A stretch of 64,000 nucleotides of DNA from Sphingorhabdus sp. M41 (GCF_001586275.1 NZ_CP014545.1:956501-1020500), one strand, 5' to 3'; counted from the first letter of the stretch, positions 19,722 through 29,399 are shown. Numbers and translations are program-made. The notes: generated by a model from the sequence alone, not told the origin.

Positions 19722-21140
19722 ATGGCAGGCGCATCAACGCCGACGACAGTCGGCATGGAACAACTATCAACAGCGCCGACATCCAAGCTTTGGCCTTCTC
19801 AGCCCGCCGCCTACTGGGCTTTGTTTGTCATTGTATTGGCGACTTTTCTTACATTTTTCGACTCAGTCGTTTTCGGCATGCTGGCTGAGCGGATAAAGGC
19901 GGATTTCGGACTGTCGGATTCGCAGCTGGGATTTCTCGCCGGACCTGCGAGCATTATCTGCTATTTGTTTGTCGGCATTCCTCTGGCGAGGCTGGCCGAC
20001 ATATTTCCGCGTAAATATGTGCTGGCTGGCGGCGTGACCGTCATCGGGATAGTAACTTGTCTCGGAGGGCTGGCACAGACATTTACCCAGTTCGTCGGTA
20101 CCCGTGTATTTCTGGCAGCGGGCGGTTCCGCTCATGCTCCGTCGGCCTACTCGCTGCTTGCCGATGCCTTCCCTCCAAAGATCCTTACGCGAGCCTTCGC
20201 TTTGCTCCAGTTCGGTTTCATTGGCGGGTCCACTCTGGGGCCGTTTGTCGGCGGGTTGTTGATCGGCATTACCGCTGACTGGGGCCCATCGCATATCGGT
20301 AGCCTGACAATATTCGGCTGGCAGTGGATATTGATATGGACCGGCTTGCCCGCCTTCCTCGTCGCGCTGTTATTCTTCACGATAAAGGAGCCGCAGCGCA
20401 TGCCTCCAGTCGAGGGCGCGCCGCTGCCACCGGAAAATGCATCGACCGGCCGGAATATCATCACCTTCATGGGCTGGGATGCGGCCAAGGCCATTCATGC
20501 CAATCGCCGGGTCTATTATCCGATGTTTGGTGCTCTGGCGCTCAGCGCGATCGAGACTTTCGGGCTCGCCTTCTGGCGGGTTCCCTTCATGATCCGGACC
20601 TTCGGCTGGAACGAAGTGGAAATTGGCGCCGCGCTGGGCATGACGATTCTCGTCGCCTCGCTTCTCGGCCTTTTCCTTGGCGGTATCTTTGTCGAATGGC
20701 TGGCCAAGCGTCATAAGGACGCCAATGTAAGGGCGGCTTTCATATTGTTCTGCGGTACCACCATCAGTTCGATCACCGCCGTCCTGATGCCGACCGGCTG
20801 GGGATCAATGATCGCATTCGGATTTGCCGGGATGTTTGGAATCGCCGGCGCGGTGCCGCAAAATGCTGCCATCCAGAGGGTCGCGCCCAATGCGATGCGC
20901 GGTCAGGTCACCGCTTTCTACCTCTTCATGTTCACCTTTTTCGGTGCAATGGGCAGCTTCGTAATCGGACTGGTTGCCCAATATGTCATCGGTGATCCGG
21001 CCAAGCTCTGGCAAGCGCTGTTGATCACGGCTGGCACGCTGCTGCCGCTGGCCACGTTCCTGATGTTCCGCGCGATCAAGCCATATGGTGAAGAGGTCGT
21101 AAGGCTGGAAGCCCTTGAACGGGTTGCAGCAACATCCTGA
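19722..21140 (+). CDS. MFS transporter (12 predicted membrane segments)
   Basis: 472 aa, with GGAAGAGGGA before the ATG. Hydrophobic segments occur along the whole length. The loop-2 signature appears as GIPLARLADIFPRKYV, and SDSQLGFLAGPASIICYLFVG is typical of the Spinster-like group. A long polar linker around residues 225-250 separates the two halves. It is divergent from the LigD-like SDR operon and leads the NTF2-ALDH-amidohydrolase operon, so it probably imports a lignin-derived dimer or exports an intermediate. The substrate is unknown. Confidence 0.88.
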   Translation: MAGASTPTTVGMEQLSTAPTSKLWPSQPAAYWALFVIVLATFLTFFDSVVFGMLAERIKADFGLSDSQLGFLAGPASIICYLFVGIPLARLADIFPRKYVLAGGVTVIGIVTCLGGLAQTFTQFVGTRVFLAAGGSAHAPSAYSLLADAFPPKILTRAFALLQFGFIGGSTLGPFVGGLLIGITADWGPSHIGSLTIFGWQWILIWTGLPAFLVALLFFTIKEPQRMPPVEGAPLPPENASTGRNIITFMGWDAAKAIHANRRVYYPMFGALALSAIETFGLAFWRVPFMIRTFGWNEVEIGAALGMTILVASLLGLFLGGIFVEWLAKRHKDANVRAAFILFCGTTISSITAVLMPTGWGSMIAFGFAGMFGIAGAVPQNAAIQRVAPNAMRGQVTAFYLFMFTFFGAMGSFVIGLVAQYVIGDPAKLWQALLITAGTLLPLATFLMFRAIKPYGEEVVRLEALERVAATS

Positions 21141-21176
21141 CATCAATCACATCAAATATGTAAATGGAGATACCAA

Positions 21177-21920
21177 ATGTCTGAACGAGAAATTGCAGCG
21201 CTGCAGGCGCAGGTCGCAGAACTGATGAAGCGTGTGACGATCTGCGAGGATGAGCAATCCGTGCGCAAGCTGCACCATCTTTATGGCTATATGATCGACA
21301 AATGCCTCTATAATGAAGTGGTGGATCTGTTCACCGACGATTGCGAAGTGCATTTCTTCGGCGGCATCTATCGCGGTAAAGCAGGCGCCGCGCGTCTCTA
21401 TATCGACCGGTTTCAGGCCAATTTCACCCATGGCAATAATGGTCCGATCGACGGCTTTCTGCTCGATCATCCGCAGCATCAGGATGTGGTCGATATTCAG
21501 GACGACGGCATCACTGCATTCGGGCGTTTCCGCTGTACCATGCAGGCCGGCCGGCACAAGGATTATGCCGGGGAGGGCCCGATGGAGCAGGCGCGCCAAT
21601 GGTGGGAAGGCGGTCTCTACGAGAATATCTACAAGAAAGTGGATGGCGTCTGGCGTATCCATGTGCTGAACTATGTACCGCAATGGCATGCCGACTATGA
21701 AACCGGCTGGGCGAATACACGCGAGCAATATGTGCCCTTTCTCGACACCGCTTTTCCGGAAGACCCGACCGGTCCGGATGAAATCAAGCCGCGCGAAGAT
21801 CTGTGGCTCTGGCCGACGCACAAGGTCGTGCCGTTTCACAACACGCATCCGGTGACCGGCAAACCGATTCAACCAGAACGCTGGCAAGGCGATATTGACC
21901 GGGAGAAAGCAGCGAAATGA
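21177..21920 (+). CDS. NTF2/SnoaL-like protein, candidate LdpA-type gamma-formaldehyde lyase (paralogue 2)
   Basis: 247 aa. An N-terminal coiled coil of ~25 residues (EREIAALQAQVAELMKR) precedes a SnoaL_4-type domain with VDLFTDDCEVHFFGG, DGFLLDHPQHQD, GRFRCTMQAG and ADYETGW. It shares this architecture with the protein at 1590-2291, but His replaces several positions (HFFGG, HPQHQD), so its substrate probably differs. Known LdpA chemistry releases formaldehyde from a diarylpropane-diol. Its stop overlaps the start of the ALDH by 4 bp. Fold is clear, activity inferred. Confidence 0.75.
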   Translation: MSEREIAALQAQVAELMKRVTICEDEQSVRKLHHLYGYMIDKCLYNEVVDLFTDDCEVHFFGGIYRGKAGAARLYIDRFQANFTHGNNGPIDGFLLDHPQHQDVVDIQDDGITAFGRFRCTMQAGRHKDYAGEGPMEQARQWWEGGLYENIYKKVDGVWRIHVLNYVPQWHADYETGWANTREQYVPFLDTAFPEDPTGPDEIKPREDLWLWPTHKVVPFHNTHPVTGKPIQPERWQGDIDREKAAK

Positions 21921-23347
21921 CTAATTATCCAGAACTGCACATGATCATCGACGGTGAAAAAATTCCGGTTGGCGACCGGCGGGTGCACAAGGTCGTCAAC
22001 CCGGCGACCGAAGAGGTTATCGGCGAACTGCCCTTGGCCGATGCAGCCGATCTGGACCGCGCGCTTGAGGTTGCGGAACGCGGCTTCAAGATCTGGCGCA
22101 ACAGTTCGGCGCAGGAACGCGCTGCCGTGTTGCAAGGCGCTGCGCGGCTGATGCTGGAGCGTCAGGAAGACATCGCCCGCATCGCGACCATGGAGCAGGG
22201 CAAGACACTGGCCGAAACGCGTATCGAAGTGCTGATGAATGTCGGCCTGTTCAATTTCTACGCCGGAGAAACCCAGCGTATATATGGCCGGCAACTGGTG
22301 CGTCCTGCCGGCATGCGCTCGTCGGTTACCTATGAACCGGTGGGACCTGTGGCGGCTTTTGCGCCGTGGAATTTCCCGATCGGCAATCCCGGCCGCAAGC
22401 TCGGCGCGCCGGTCGCTGCCGGTTGTTCGGTGATTATGAAAGCGGCAGAAGAAGCGCCAGCGTCGGCGCTCGCCATATTGCAATGTCTGCTCGATGCCGG
22501 TCTGCCCAAGGAAGCCGGGCAAGCGGTCTTCGGCGTGCCCGATGAGGTGTCGCGCCATTTGCTGGCATCACCGATCATCCGCAAACTTAGCTTCACCGGG
22601 TCGACGGTGGTCGGCAAGCATCTGGCCAAGCTCGCTGCAGAAGATATGAAACGCACCACCATGGAACTCGGCGGTCACGGACCGGTTCTGGTTTTTGACG
22701 ATGTCGATGTTGACGGCGTGCTCGATGTCATGGTGCCGGGCAAATATCGCAACGCCGGACAGGTATGCGTTTCGCCGACCCGGTTCATTGTCCAGGATGG
22801 CGTTTTTGATCGCTTCCGCGACGGCTTTATCGAACGGGCGAAGGCGATCAAGGTCGGCAATGGCATGGACGAAGGCGTGCAAATGGGGCCGATGGCCAAT
22901 CCCCGCCGTCCCGATGCGATGCAGCGGATGATCGGCGATGCCGTGACCCGCGGTGCGAAGCTGGGAACCGGCGGCGAACGGATCGGCAATCAGGGCTATT
23001 TCTTTGCCCCCACCGTCCTCTCCGATGTGCCGCTCGATGCCGAAATCATGAATGAAGAGCCATTTGGTCCGGTCGCGCTGATCAACCGGTTCTCCAGCGA
23101 AGACGATATGATCGCGGAAGCAAACCGGCTGCCCTACGGGCTGGCCGCCTATAGCTGGACCAAGGATGCCGCTCGGCAGAAGCGACTGGCACGCGAAATC
23201 GAAACCGGCATGTTCTGCGTCAACACGACAATGCTCGGCGGACCGGACACGCCTTTTGGCGGCGTGAAATGGTCAGGCCACGGGCATGAGGATGGCCCCG
23301 AAGGGCTGATGGCCTGTATGGTCCTTAAAACAGTGCATGAAGGATAA
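21917..23347 (+). CDS. Aldehyde dehydrogenase, succinate-semialdehyde-dehydrogenase-like
   Basis: 476 aa, coupled to the preceding gene. APWNFPIGNPGRKLGAPVAAG, FTGSTVVGK, the general base in MELGGHGPV, the nucleophile in NAGQVCVSPTR and EEPFGPVALI are intact. The MELGGHGPV and CVSPTRF variants place it with the GabD-like and alpha-ketoglutarate semialdehyde group. Between an NTF2-like lyase and a decarboxylase-like amidohydrolase, it could oxidise a gamma-aldehyde of a dimer to the acid that is then decarboxylated; this is a context inference. Separate in motif detail from the two other ALDHs of the window. Confidence 0.9.
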   Translation: MTNYPELHMIIDGEKIPVGDRRVHKVVNPATEEVIGELPLADAADLDRALEVAERGFKIWRNSSAQERAAVLQGAARLMLERQEDIARIATMEQGKTLAETRIEVLMNVGLFNFYAGETQRIYGRQLVRPAGMRSSVTYEPVGPVAAFAPWNFPIGNPGRKLGAPVAAGCSVIMKAAEEAPASALAILQCLLDAGLPKEAGQAVFGVPDEVSRHLLASPIIRKLSFTGSTVVGKHLAKLAAEDMKRTTMELGGHGPVLVFDDVDVDGVLDVMVPGKYRNAGQVCVSPTRFIVQDGVFDRFRDGFIERAKAIKVGNGMDEGVQMGPMANPRRPDAMQRMIGDAVTRGAKLGTGGERIGNQGYFFAPTVLSDVPLDAEIMNEEPFGPVALINRFSSEDDMIAEANRLPYGLAAYSWTKDAARQKRLAREIETGMFCVNTTMLGGPDTPFGGVKWSGHGHEDGPEGLMACMVLKTVHEG

Positions 23348-23350
23348 GCG

Positions 23351-24406
23351 ATGACGCATGAATTGAAAACCGGCGGCGACAGGGGTTATTTGCGCATCGC
23401 CACCGAAGAGGCTTTTGCCACACGCGAGCTGATCGACGTATATCTGCGGATGGTCGCCGACGGAACCGCTGACAAGGGGATGGTCTCCTTGTGGGGCTTT
23501 TACGCGCAGAGCCCGTCCGAGCGGGCCACGCAGATCATCGATCGCCTGCTTGATCTGGATGAGCAGCGTATCGCGCATATGGACGAGACCGGCATCGACA
23601 AGGCCATTCTCGCTCTGACATCGCCGGGCGTCCAGCCCCTGCTGGATGTCGATGAGGCAAAGGGCATTGCGACACGGGCCAATGACTATCTGGCAGATGC
23701 GGTGCAGAAATATCCGGATCGCTTCATCGGGATGACGGCGGTTGTCCCGCAGGACCCCGAATGGTCTGCGGCCGAAATCAGGCGCGGTGCCAATGAACTG
23801 GGTTTCAAGGGTGTGCAGATCAACAGCCACACCCAGGGCCATTATCTGGATGAACCGCAATTCGACCCGATATTCCGGGCGCTTTCGGACACCGGCCAGC
23901 CGCTCTATGTCCACCCGGCGACGCTGCCCGATGACATGATGGGCGGGATGGTCGATGCCGGCCTGGATGGTGCGATTTTCGGCTTCGCGGTCGAAACCAG
24001 CTATCATTTGCTGCGGCTGGTGACTTCGGGGCTGTTTGACCGCTATCCTGATCTGCAGGTCATGGCAGGCCATGGCTGCGAAGCTTTGCCTTATTGGCTG
24101 TACCGGACCAATTACATGCATCAGGCAGGGGTGCGTTCAAACCGCTATGAATCGATCAAGCCGCTGAAACATGATCTGTTTTACTATATGAAGAACAATT
24201 TTCTTGGCACCTGCAGCGGGCTGCCCTTTGAACCGGCAATAAAATTGATGATTGAGGTGATGGGAGAGGACAGGGTGATGTATGCGATGGATTATCCCTA
24301 TGAATATGTCGCCGAGGAGGTACGGATGATGGATGATCTGGCAATCAGTCACGCACAGAAGAAGAAATTTTTCCAGAGCAACGCGGAACGCTGGTTCAAA
24401 TTGTGA
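23351..24406 (+). CDS. Metal-dependent amidohydrolase, LigW / gamma-resorcylate decarboxylase-like (paralogue 2)
   Basis: 351 aa. RIATEEAF near residue 15, LYVHPATLP, MAGHGCEALPYWLYR and MYAMDYPYEY give the Glu, His, His and Asp metal ligands of the decarboxylase group. It aligns along its length with the 378-aa protein at 457-1593 (shared DEQRIAHMDETGIDKAILALTSPGVQ region, YPDRF, GxYLDEP). Expected to catalyse non-oxidative loss of a carboxyl group from an aromatic or vinylogous acid. Three bases after the ALDH stop; its own stop overlaps the MFS start (GTGA). Confidence 0.85.
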   Translation: MTHELKTGGDRGYLRIATEEAFATRELIDVYLRMVADGTADKGMVSLWGFYAQSPSERATQIIDRLLDLDEQRIAHMDETGIDKAILALTSPGVQPLLDVDEAKGIATRANDYLADAVQKYPDRFIGMTAVVPQDPEWSAAEIRRGANELGFKGVQINSHTQGHYLDEPQFDPIFRALSDTGQPLYVHPATLPDDMMGGMVDAGLDGAIFGFAVETSYHLLRLVTSGLFDRYPDLQVMAGHGCEALPYWLYRTNYMHQAGVRSNRYESIKPLKHDLFYYMKNNFLGTCSGLPFEPAIKLMIEVMGEDRVMYAMDYPYEYVAEEVRMMDDLAISHAQKKKFFQSNAERWFKL

Positions 24407-26034
24407 GTGAAGGCGCGCAGACGGACGCAAGCAGTCCGGTCATCATCCCGACCAAGATACCCAAGGGCGCTCATTATGCATTGACGCTGGTCGCTCTGAC
24501 CGGTGCGGTCAGTCTGCTCGATCGTCAAATTCTGGCTATTCTTGCTCCGGCGATCAAGGCGGATCTGAATATCGGCGATGCCGAGATGGGCATGTTGTTC
24601 GGGACGGTATTCGCCTTATTTTATGCCGTTTTCTCGCTTCCGCTTGGCCGGCTTGCCGACGGCTGGGTAAGGACGCGGCTGCTGGCCATTTGCCTGACCT
24701 TCTGGTCAGGGGCCACGGCTTTGGGAGGGTTCGCAAACAGCTTCGGCCTTCTCGCCGTATCGCGTCTGGGAGTCGGTATTGGTGAGGCAGCCACTCAACC
24801 AGCGGGAACCAGCCTGGTCTATGATTATTGGCCCAAACATCGGCGCGGTTTCGTTATGGCGGTGCTGGCATCGGCCATAGCATTGGGTATCGGTGGCTCG
24901 CTGGCTCTGGGCGGGCTGGCTGCCGATTGGTGGGATCAGCTTGCCGCTGCAGGCAATGCGCCCGTTGCCCTGAAAGGCTGGCAATTTGCCTTTTTCGTGG
25001 CGTCCTTGCCCGGCTTCATTCTCGCGCTGTTCATGTGGCGACTGCGGGAGCCCGAGCGCGGCGTGATGGATGGAATAAAGACACCCCGTGATCCGCATCC
25101 GTTTCGCGCCAGCGCCGCGGTATTTGGCGCAATATTGCCAGGCTTCAACTGGTTCAATTTGCGCAGACAAAATGCCGGTCGTCGCGTGTGGAAATTTAAC
25201 CTTGGCGCGCTGATCATCATCATCGGCCTGATGATGGGTCTCACCTATTTGTCAAACTGGATGTCGCCACGCCCGCCGCTTGAATTGGCTGGTCTGACGC
25301 TCAGTGCGCACGCGCTGCAATGGTGCGTTATCGGCTTTGGCCTGTTTGTCATCGTCAATCTTTTGCAGGGCATGAAGCTTTCCGACCGGCAGGCGTTTAA
25401 CGTGATCAGCAAGTCGCCGACGCTGATCATGGCGATGGCCGTTGGTACACTGCAATCGGTGCTCAATTACGGCATGATGGCATTCAACCCCAGCTTCCTG
25501 ATTGAAAGCTACGCTATTTCGATGAAGGAAGTCGCCTGGCAATTCGGTCTGGTGGCTGCTGGCATGGGCATTATCGGCCCGCTGATTTGGGGTCCGCTTT
25601 CGGATAAATTGCAGCAGACTTTCCCTGGCGCTGGTCGCGCCTATGTCGCGCTCTTTGCGATGGGCATATCACCCTTCCTGTCTCTCTGGGTCTATACCTC
25701 GCCGGATTCGGGCAGCTTCTATCTGCGCTTTGTCGTGTACAGCGTCGTTCTGACCGGCTGGATGCCGCCACTATACGCGATCATCTATGATCAGGTGCTG
25801 CCGCGCATGCGCGGCATTACCGCCAGTGTCTATTTGCTGGTCATGACGATTTTGGGAATGGGTATCGGACCCTATGCAGTCGGCCTAATATCGGATGCGA
25901 CCGGCAATCTGCAAATGTCGATGATCAGCATCAACATCGTCGGGATCCCGATCATCATTTTGATGCTGATCATTGCCCGCAGAGCCCAGCGGGATGAGGA
26001 CGATTTGCTGAAACGGGCGAATGAGGCGTCATAG
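24403..26034 (+). CDS. MFS transporter, Spinster-like
   Basis: 543 aa, GTG start overlapping the upstream stop. Multiple hydrophobic helices; SLLDRQILAILAPAIKADLNIGDAEMGMLFG near the N-terminus and FSLPLGRLADGWVRTRLLA are hallmark Spinster-type sequences. A central cytoplasmic insertion (about residues 215-265) and extra hydrophobic segments make it longer than the 472-aa transporter at 19722. Last gene of the MFS-NTF2-ALDH-amidohydrolase-MFS operon, so this operon is bracketed by two transporters, perhaps one for uptake and one for efflux. Confidence 0.88.
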   Translation: MSEGAQTDASSPVIIPTKIPKGAHYALTLVALTGAVSLLDRQILAILAPAIKADLNIGDAEMGMLFGTVFALFYAVFSLPLGRLADGWVRTRLLAICLTFWSGATALGGFANSFGLLAVSRLGVGIGEAATQPAGTSLVYDYWPKHRRGFVMAVLASAIALGIGGSLALGGLAADWWDQLAAAGNAPVALKGWQFAFFVASLPGFILALFMWRLREPERGVMDGIKTPRDPHPFRASAAVFGAILPGFNWFNLRRQNAGRRVWKFNLGALIIIIGLMMGLTYLSNWMSPRPPLELAGLTLSAHALQWCVIGFGLFVIVNLLQGMKLSDRQAFNVISKSPTLIMAMAVGTLQSVLNYGMMAFNPSFLIESYAISMKEVAWQFGLVAAGMGIIGPLIWGPLSDKLQQTFPGAGRAYVALFAMGISPFLSLWVYTSPDSGSFYLRFVVYSVVLTGWMPPLYAIIYDQVLPRMRGITASVYLLVMTILGMGIGPYAVGLISDATGNLQMSMISINIVGIPIIILMLIIARRAQRDEDDLLKRANEAS

Positions 26035-26058
26035 CAGACGCGCATTGGCTGGGGTCGA

Positions 26059-27528
26059 TTAAGCCGCGAGCCCGATGTCTTCGGCATTGGCCCAGTTGCC
26101 ATGCAGTCCGAAGCGCATGCGGATCGGGAGCTTGATGGTCGCGATCGGGCCCTTGTCCACTTGCTGCGCATCAAAGAGCAGCAAGTCGCTGCGCTGTTCT
26201 TCCAGCCGGTTACAGATCATGACGATCCAGCCGTCGCCTTCGGGCGCGCTTTTGCTGCGCGGAATGAAACAGGGTTCCTGCAAGGATGACACCGGCCCGC
26301 ACCACCAATGCTGTTCGGCGCCGGTTTCCAGATCCTTGTGGAAAAGACAGTTCATCAGCAATCCACCGGCACTGCCACCTTTCAGCTCCACCGGACGCTT
26401 CATGTCCATTTCCAGCATCCAGCCGTGGCGATGTTTCAGTCCGGCAACGCGATCATCGATGCGCGGAAATTCGCCAGCCGTGTCGGTTAGCCGGGTGATG
26501 CTGTCAAATTCATCTCCGTTGGACGCCATATCAACCGTCCAGCGGGTGAGATAGCTCATCGCTTCCATGCCGTTAAACGGTTCGCCATGCACATCGGGGA
26601 AGAAGGGGAACATATTGTTCTTGGCTTCGGGCGTGTCGAAATGGATTTTCGTGCCTTCCTGATAGGCATTGAGGACATGGCTGGCGAAGCAATTGTCACG
26701 CTTGAACCAGCGGATATCGTCTGCTGTTGCGCCTTCGCGGCGCGGCAACACGCCGAGATAGACCGGCATCGTCGTGTCAAAGCCGAAATGCGGCAGGCCT
26801 TTTTCAAGCCTGTCCCAGCTGCCGATCGACGGCACGATATGAAACAGCGCATAATCTTCGGTGATCGCGAAGTCGTGCATCATGCAGTAATAAGGCGCCT
26901 TGAACCAGATTTCCCGAATCAGTTCGCCTTCCGGCGTCACTTCGTAAAAGGTGCAATCATCGGTGCACAGTCCGGAAGCCGCATAACCAAAGGCGATCAT
27001 ATTGCCGGTGGCCGGATCGATTTTCGGGTGCGCGGTAAAGGTCTGGCCGGTCATCTTGTCATTGAACCAGGTATAGCCATCGGTTTCCATCGTGGCCGGG
27101 TCCATGACAAGGGCAGGGGAATCTTCCTTCAGTGCATAAAGCTTTCCGCCGTGAATCCAGGCATTGGTGTTGGCGGTGCCACGAATTTCGCCTTTCACCT
27201 CTTCGTCATCGGTGAGCGGATTGCGGTAGGCTCCGAACATCGCCTTTCCGGCCTCATTCTCGATCTTCCATTTGTCCGTTTTCGCCCAGCGCTGACGAAA
27301 ATCGCACTGACCGTCGTGGATATGGAAACGCGTGATCATTCCGTCGCCATTGAAGGAAATATCATCATCGAGTCGCGGCGGAAATTGGGGGTCTGGCTGA
27401 ACCCGGAAAAAAGCGCCATTGAGTTCGGGGGGGATAACGCCTTCATGAACCAAATCGACTATGTCGGCCTCAATTCTTGACGGACTGTTGAATCCTGTGA
27501 AGTTTAGCGTGTCAGGGAAATTGGCCAT
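26059..27528 (-). CDS. lsdD: Lignostilbene alpha,beta-dioxygenase (NOV1/LsdD-type carotenoid cleavage oxygenase)
   Basis: 489 aa from the ATG at 27528 (MANFPD, as in NOV1 MAHFPD); the upstream TTG at 27546 is rejected. The four iron-binding histidines fall at residues 167 (TAHPKID), 218 (CMMHDF), 284 (CFASHVL) and 476 (GLHGNW), and the residues that bind the 4-hydroxyl of the stilbene, Tyr101 and Lys134, are both present at the NOV1 numbering. Sequence agreement with NOV1 as I recall it is very high along the whole length. The enzyme splits a hydroxystilbene into two vanillin-type aldehydes with O2. Divergent from a MarR gene across operator F. Confidence 0.95.
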   Translation of the reverse strand: MANFPDTLNFTGFNSPSRIEADIVDLVHEGVIPPELNGAFFRVQPDPQFPPRLDDDISFNGDGMITRFHIHDGQCDFRQRWAKTDKWKIENEAGKAMFGAYRNPLTDDEEVKGEIRGTANTNAWIHGGKLYALKEDSPALVMDPATMETDGYTWFNDKMTGQTFTAHPKIDPATGNMIAFGYAASGLCTDDCTFYEVTPEGELIREIWFKAPYYCMMHDFAITEDYALFHIVPSIGSWDRLEKGLPHFGFDTTMPVYLGVLPRREGATADDIRWFKRDNCFASHVLNAYQEGTKIHFDTPEAKNNMFPFFPDVHGEPFNGMEAMSYLTRWTVDMASNGDEFDSITRLTDTAGEFPRIDDRVAGLKHRHGWMLEMDMKRPVELKGGSAGGLLMNCLFHKDLETGAEQHWWCGPVSSLQEPCFIPRSKSAPEGDGWIVMICNRLEEQRSDLLLFDAQQVDKGPIATIKLPIRMRFGLHGNWANAEDIGLAA

Positions 27529-27549
27529 CAGTGATTCTCTCGACAATTA

Positions 27550-27568
27550 TTGTATGTTAGACTAACTA
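27550..27568 (+). promoter_or_regulatory. 19-bp operator copy F
   Basis: TTGTATGTTAGACTAACTA, 22 bp from the lsdD start and 19 bp before the MarR start. The centre TTAGACTAA is a perfect palindrome. Its place between a MarR gene and a target gene is the classic setting for an autoregulated operator. Confidence 0.72.
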
Positions 27569-27586
27569 TCTACAAAAGGGGCAGAT

Positions 27587-28060
27587 ATGACAAGACCGAA
27601 AGAAATATTGGTGCCAACCACGCCGCATGTCGAAGGCGATGAAGATATTGGTGAAATCAAAAATATTGTCGGCTTCCACATTCGCTTGGCGCACGGCGCT
27701 GTCTATCGTCACTTTACCGAAACATTTTCCGATCTCGACCTGACCCAGAAACAGGTTTCGGTGCTCTGGCTGGTGGATGATCATCCCGATATTGCCCAGA
27801 CTGGCCTGGCGAAACGGATGCGGATGGACCGGGCAACCACGATGGCGATCATCAACCGTTTGCAGAAGCGCGGATATCTGGTTCGCGGCAAATCGAAAAC
27901 CGATGGTCGCAAGCAAACATTGAATTTGACCGACGAAGGCAGGACGGCTCTGGCTTCCGCGAAAGTGGCGATCCAGGAACATGAAAACTGGCTGAAATCG
28001 AGGTTCAAGCAAAAGGAAGTGGATTTGCTGATCGAATTGCTCAGCAAAATTCACGAATAA
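27587..28060 (+). CDS. MarR-family transcriptional regulator
   Basis: 157 aa. An N-terminal dimerisation helix (residues ~20-45, FHIRLAHGAVYRHFTETF) leads into a winged helix: LTQKQVSVLWLVDDHPDIAQTGLAKRMRMDRATTMAIINRLQKRG, then the wing VRGKSKTDGRKQTLNLTDEG with its conserved Asp-Gly-Arg. MarR proteins repress by binding palindromes of 16-20 bp and let go on binding aromatic acids or aldehydes. An operator copy sits directly upstream, so this is the best candidate for control of the seven-site regulon; DesR, which governs ligM/desA in SYK-6, is also a MarR protein. Followed 26 bp later by an MFS gene. Confidence 0.9.
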   Translation: MTRPKEILVPTTPHVEGDEDIGEIKNIVGFHIRLAHGAVYRHFTETFSDLDLTQKQVSVLWLVDDHPDIAQTGLAKRMRMDRATTMAIINRLQKRGYLVRGKSKTDGRKQTLNLTDEGRTALASAKVAIQEHENWLKSRFKQKEVDLLIELLSKIHE

Positions 28061-28086
28061 CGAATAATATTGGGGGGGAGAATTTT

Positions 28087-29391
28087 GTGACGGGCACAGA
28101 TCCGATAAAGACCATGGACGAAGGTCGCATGCAGACCTGGCAGTGGCTGGCTGTTGGTATGACCATCGCGCTCAATGCACTGGACGGTTTTGATGTCCTG
28201 TCGATCAGTTTCGCATCCCCGGGCATTGCCAAGGAATGGGGCGTCGATCAGGGCACTTTGGGATGGGTGCTGTCGATGGAATTGCTGGGGATGGCAATCG
28301 GGTCTGTCTTGCTCGGCGGCGTCGCCGACAAATATGGCCGCCGCCCCACCATATTGGGCTGTCTGGTCGCGATGACCCTCGGCATGTGGTTTGCCGGTCA
28401 TGCGGATAGCGTCACCGAGCTGCTGATCTGGCGGCTCATTACCGGTCTGGGTATCGGCGGGATGCTGGCCGCTATCAACGCCACGGCAGCCGAATTTTCC
28501 AACGCGCGCTGGCGCAGCGTCGCCATGTCGCTGATGGTCATTGGCTATCCGATCGGCGGCGTAACTGGCGGCCTCGTTGTGCAGCAATTGCTCGCCGATG
28601 GCAGTTGGCGCGATATATTTGCATTCGGGGCCTATGCCACCGCGGCCTGTATTCCGCTGACCTGGTTCCTGATCCCCGAAACCCCTGCTTTTCTCGACCG
28701 CAAACGGCCTCCGGGCGCGCTTGAAAAGATCAACAAGACCTTCCGCCGCTTTGGTCATGCAGCTGTCAGCGGGTTTTCCCCGGAAACCGAGGAAACGGCA
28801 AAGCAGTCGGTCGCGGATATTTTCAAACCGGCAATGCTCGCGACTACGGTCTTGATAACCTTTGCCTATTTTGCGCATATCACCAGCTTTTATTTCATCA
28901 TCAAATGGATCCCGCAAATCGTTGTCGACATGGGATATGAACCGCGCGCCGCTGCCGGTATCCTGACCTGGGCCAATGTTGGCGGAGCCGTTGGCGGAGC
29001 CGCATTCGGGTTTATCGCGATGCGGGTCGGATTGAAGCTGCTCACCATGATCACGCTGGTGGGTACTTCGATCCTTATCGTCTGGTTCGGGCAGGGAGCG
29101 GATGATTTGACCAGATTGGCTATCACCGTTGCCGTCGTCGGGTTCTTCACCAATTCCGCCATTGTCGGATTATACACGCTCTTCGCAAAGGTGTTTCCGA
29201 CCCATGTCCGGGCAACCGGGACCGGTTTCGCAATCGGTGTCGGCCGTGGCGGCGCCGCGCTGGCGCCGGTATTGGCGGGCTATCTGTTCCTGGCCGGCTA
29301 TGGATTGCAGACCGTTGCCATATTCATGGGAATGGGCTCGCTGCTCGGGGCGGTGGCGCTGTTGCTCCTCAAGGTGAGGGAAACCGACTAG
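28087..29391 (+). CDS. MFS transporter, aromatic acid:H+ symporter type
   Basis: 434 aa, GTG start after a GGGGGGGAGAA ribosome site. LNALDGFDVLSISFASPGI in the first helix (Asp-Gly-Phe-Asp, needed for transport in PcaK) and GGVADKYGRRPT in the loop between helices 2 and 3 are the signatures of the AAHS family. Twelve membrane segments can be traced. It probably imports a monomeric aromatic acid such as vanillate, ferulate or protocatechuate. Likely co-transcribed with marR, and convergent with the CoA ligase operon. Confidence 0.9.
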   Translation: MTGTDPIKTMDEGRMQTWQWLAVGMTIALNALDGFDVLSISFASPGIAKEWGVDQGTLGWVLSMELLGMAIGSVLLGGVADKYGRRPTILGCLVAMTLGMWFAGHADSVTELLIWRLITGLGIGGMLAAINATAAEFSNARWRSVAMSLMVIGYPIGGVTGGLVVQQLLADGSWRDIFAFGAYATAACIPLTWFLIPETPAFLDRKRPPGALEKINKTFRRFGHAAVSGFSPETEETAKQSVADIFKPAMLATTVLITFAYFAHITSFYFIIKWIPQIVVDMGYEPRAAAGILTWANVGGAVGGAAFGFIAMRVGLKLLTMITLVGTSILIVWFGQGADDLTRLAITVAVVGFFTNSAIVGLYTLFAKVFPTHVRATGTGFAIGVGRGGAALAPVLAGYLFLAGYGLQTVAIFMGMGSLLGAVALLLLKVRETD

Positions 29392-29399
29392 CTCCCAAC

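Noticed and set aside
27529-27546. Upstream TTG start for lsdD
   Set aside because: NOV1 begins at the position of the ATG at 27528, and that start puts the iron histidines exactly at the NOV1 numbering.
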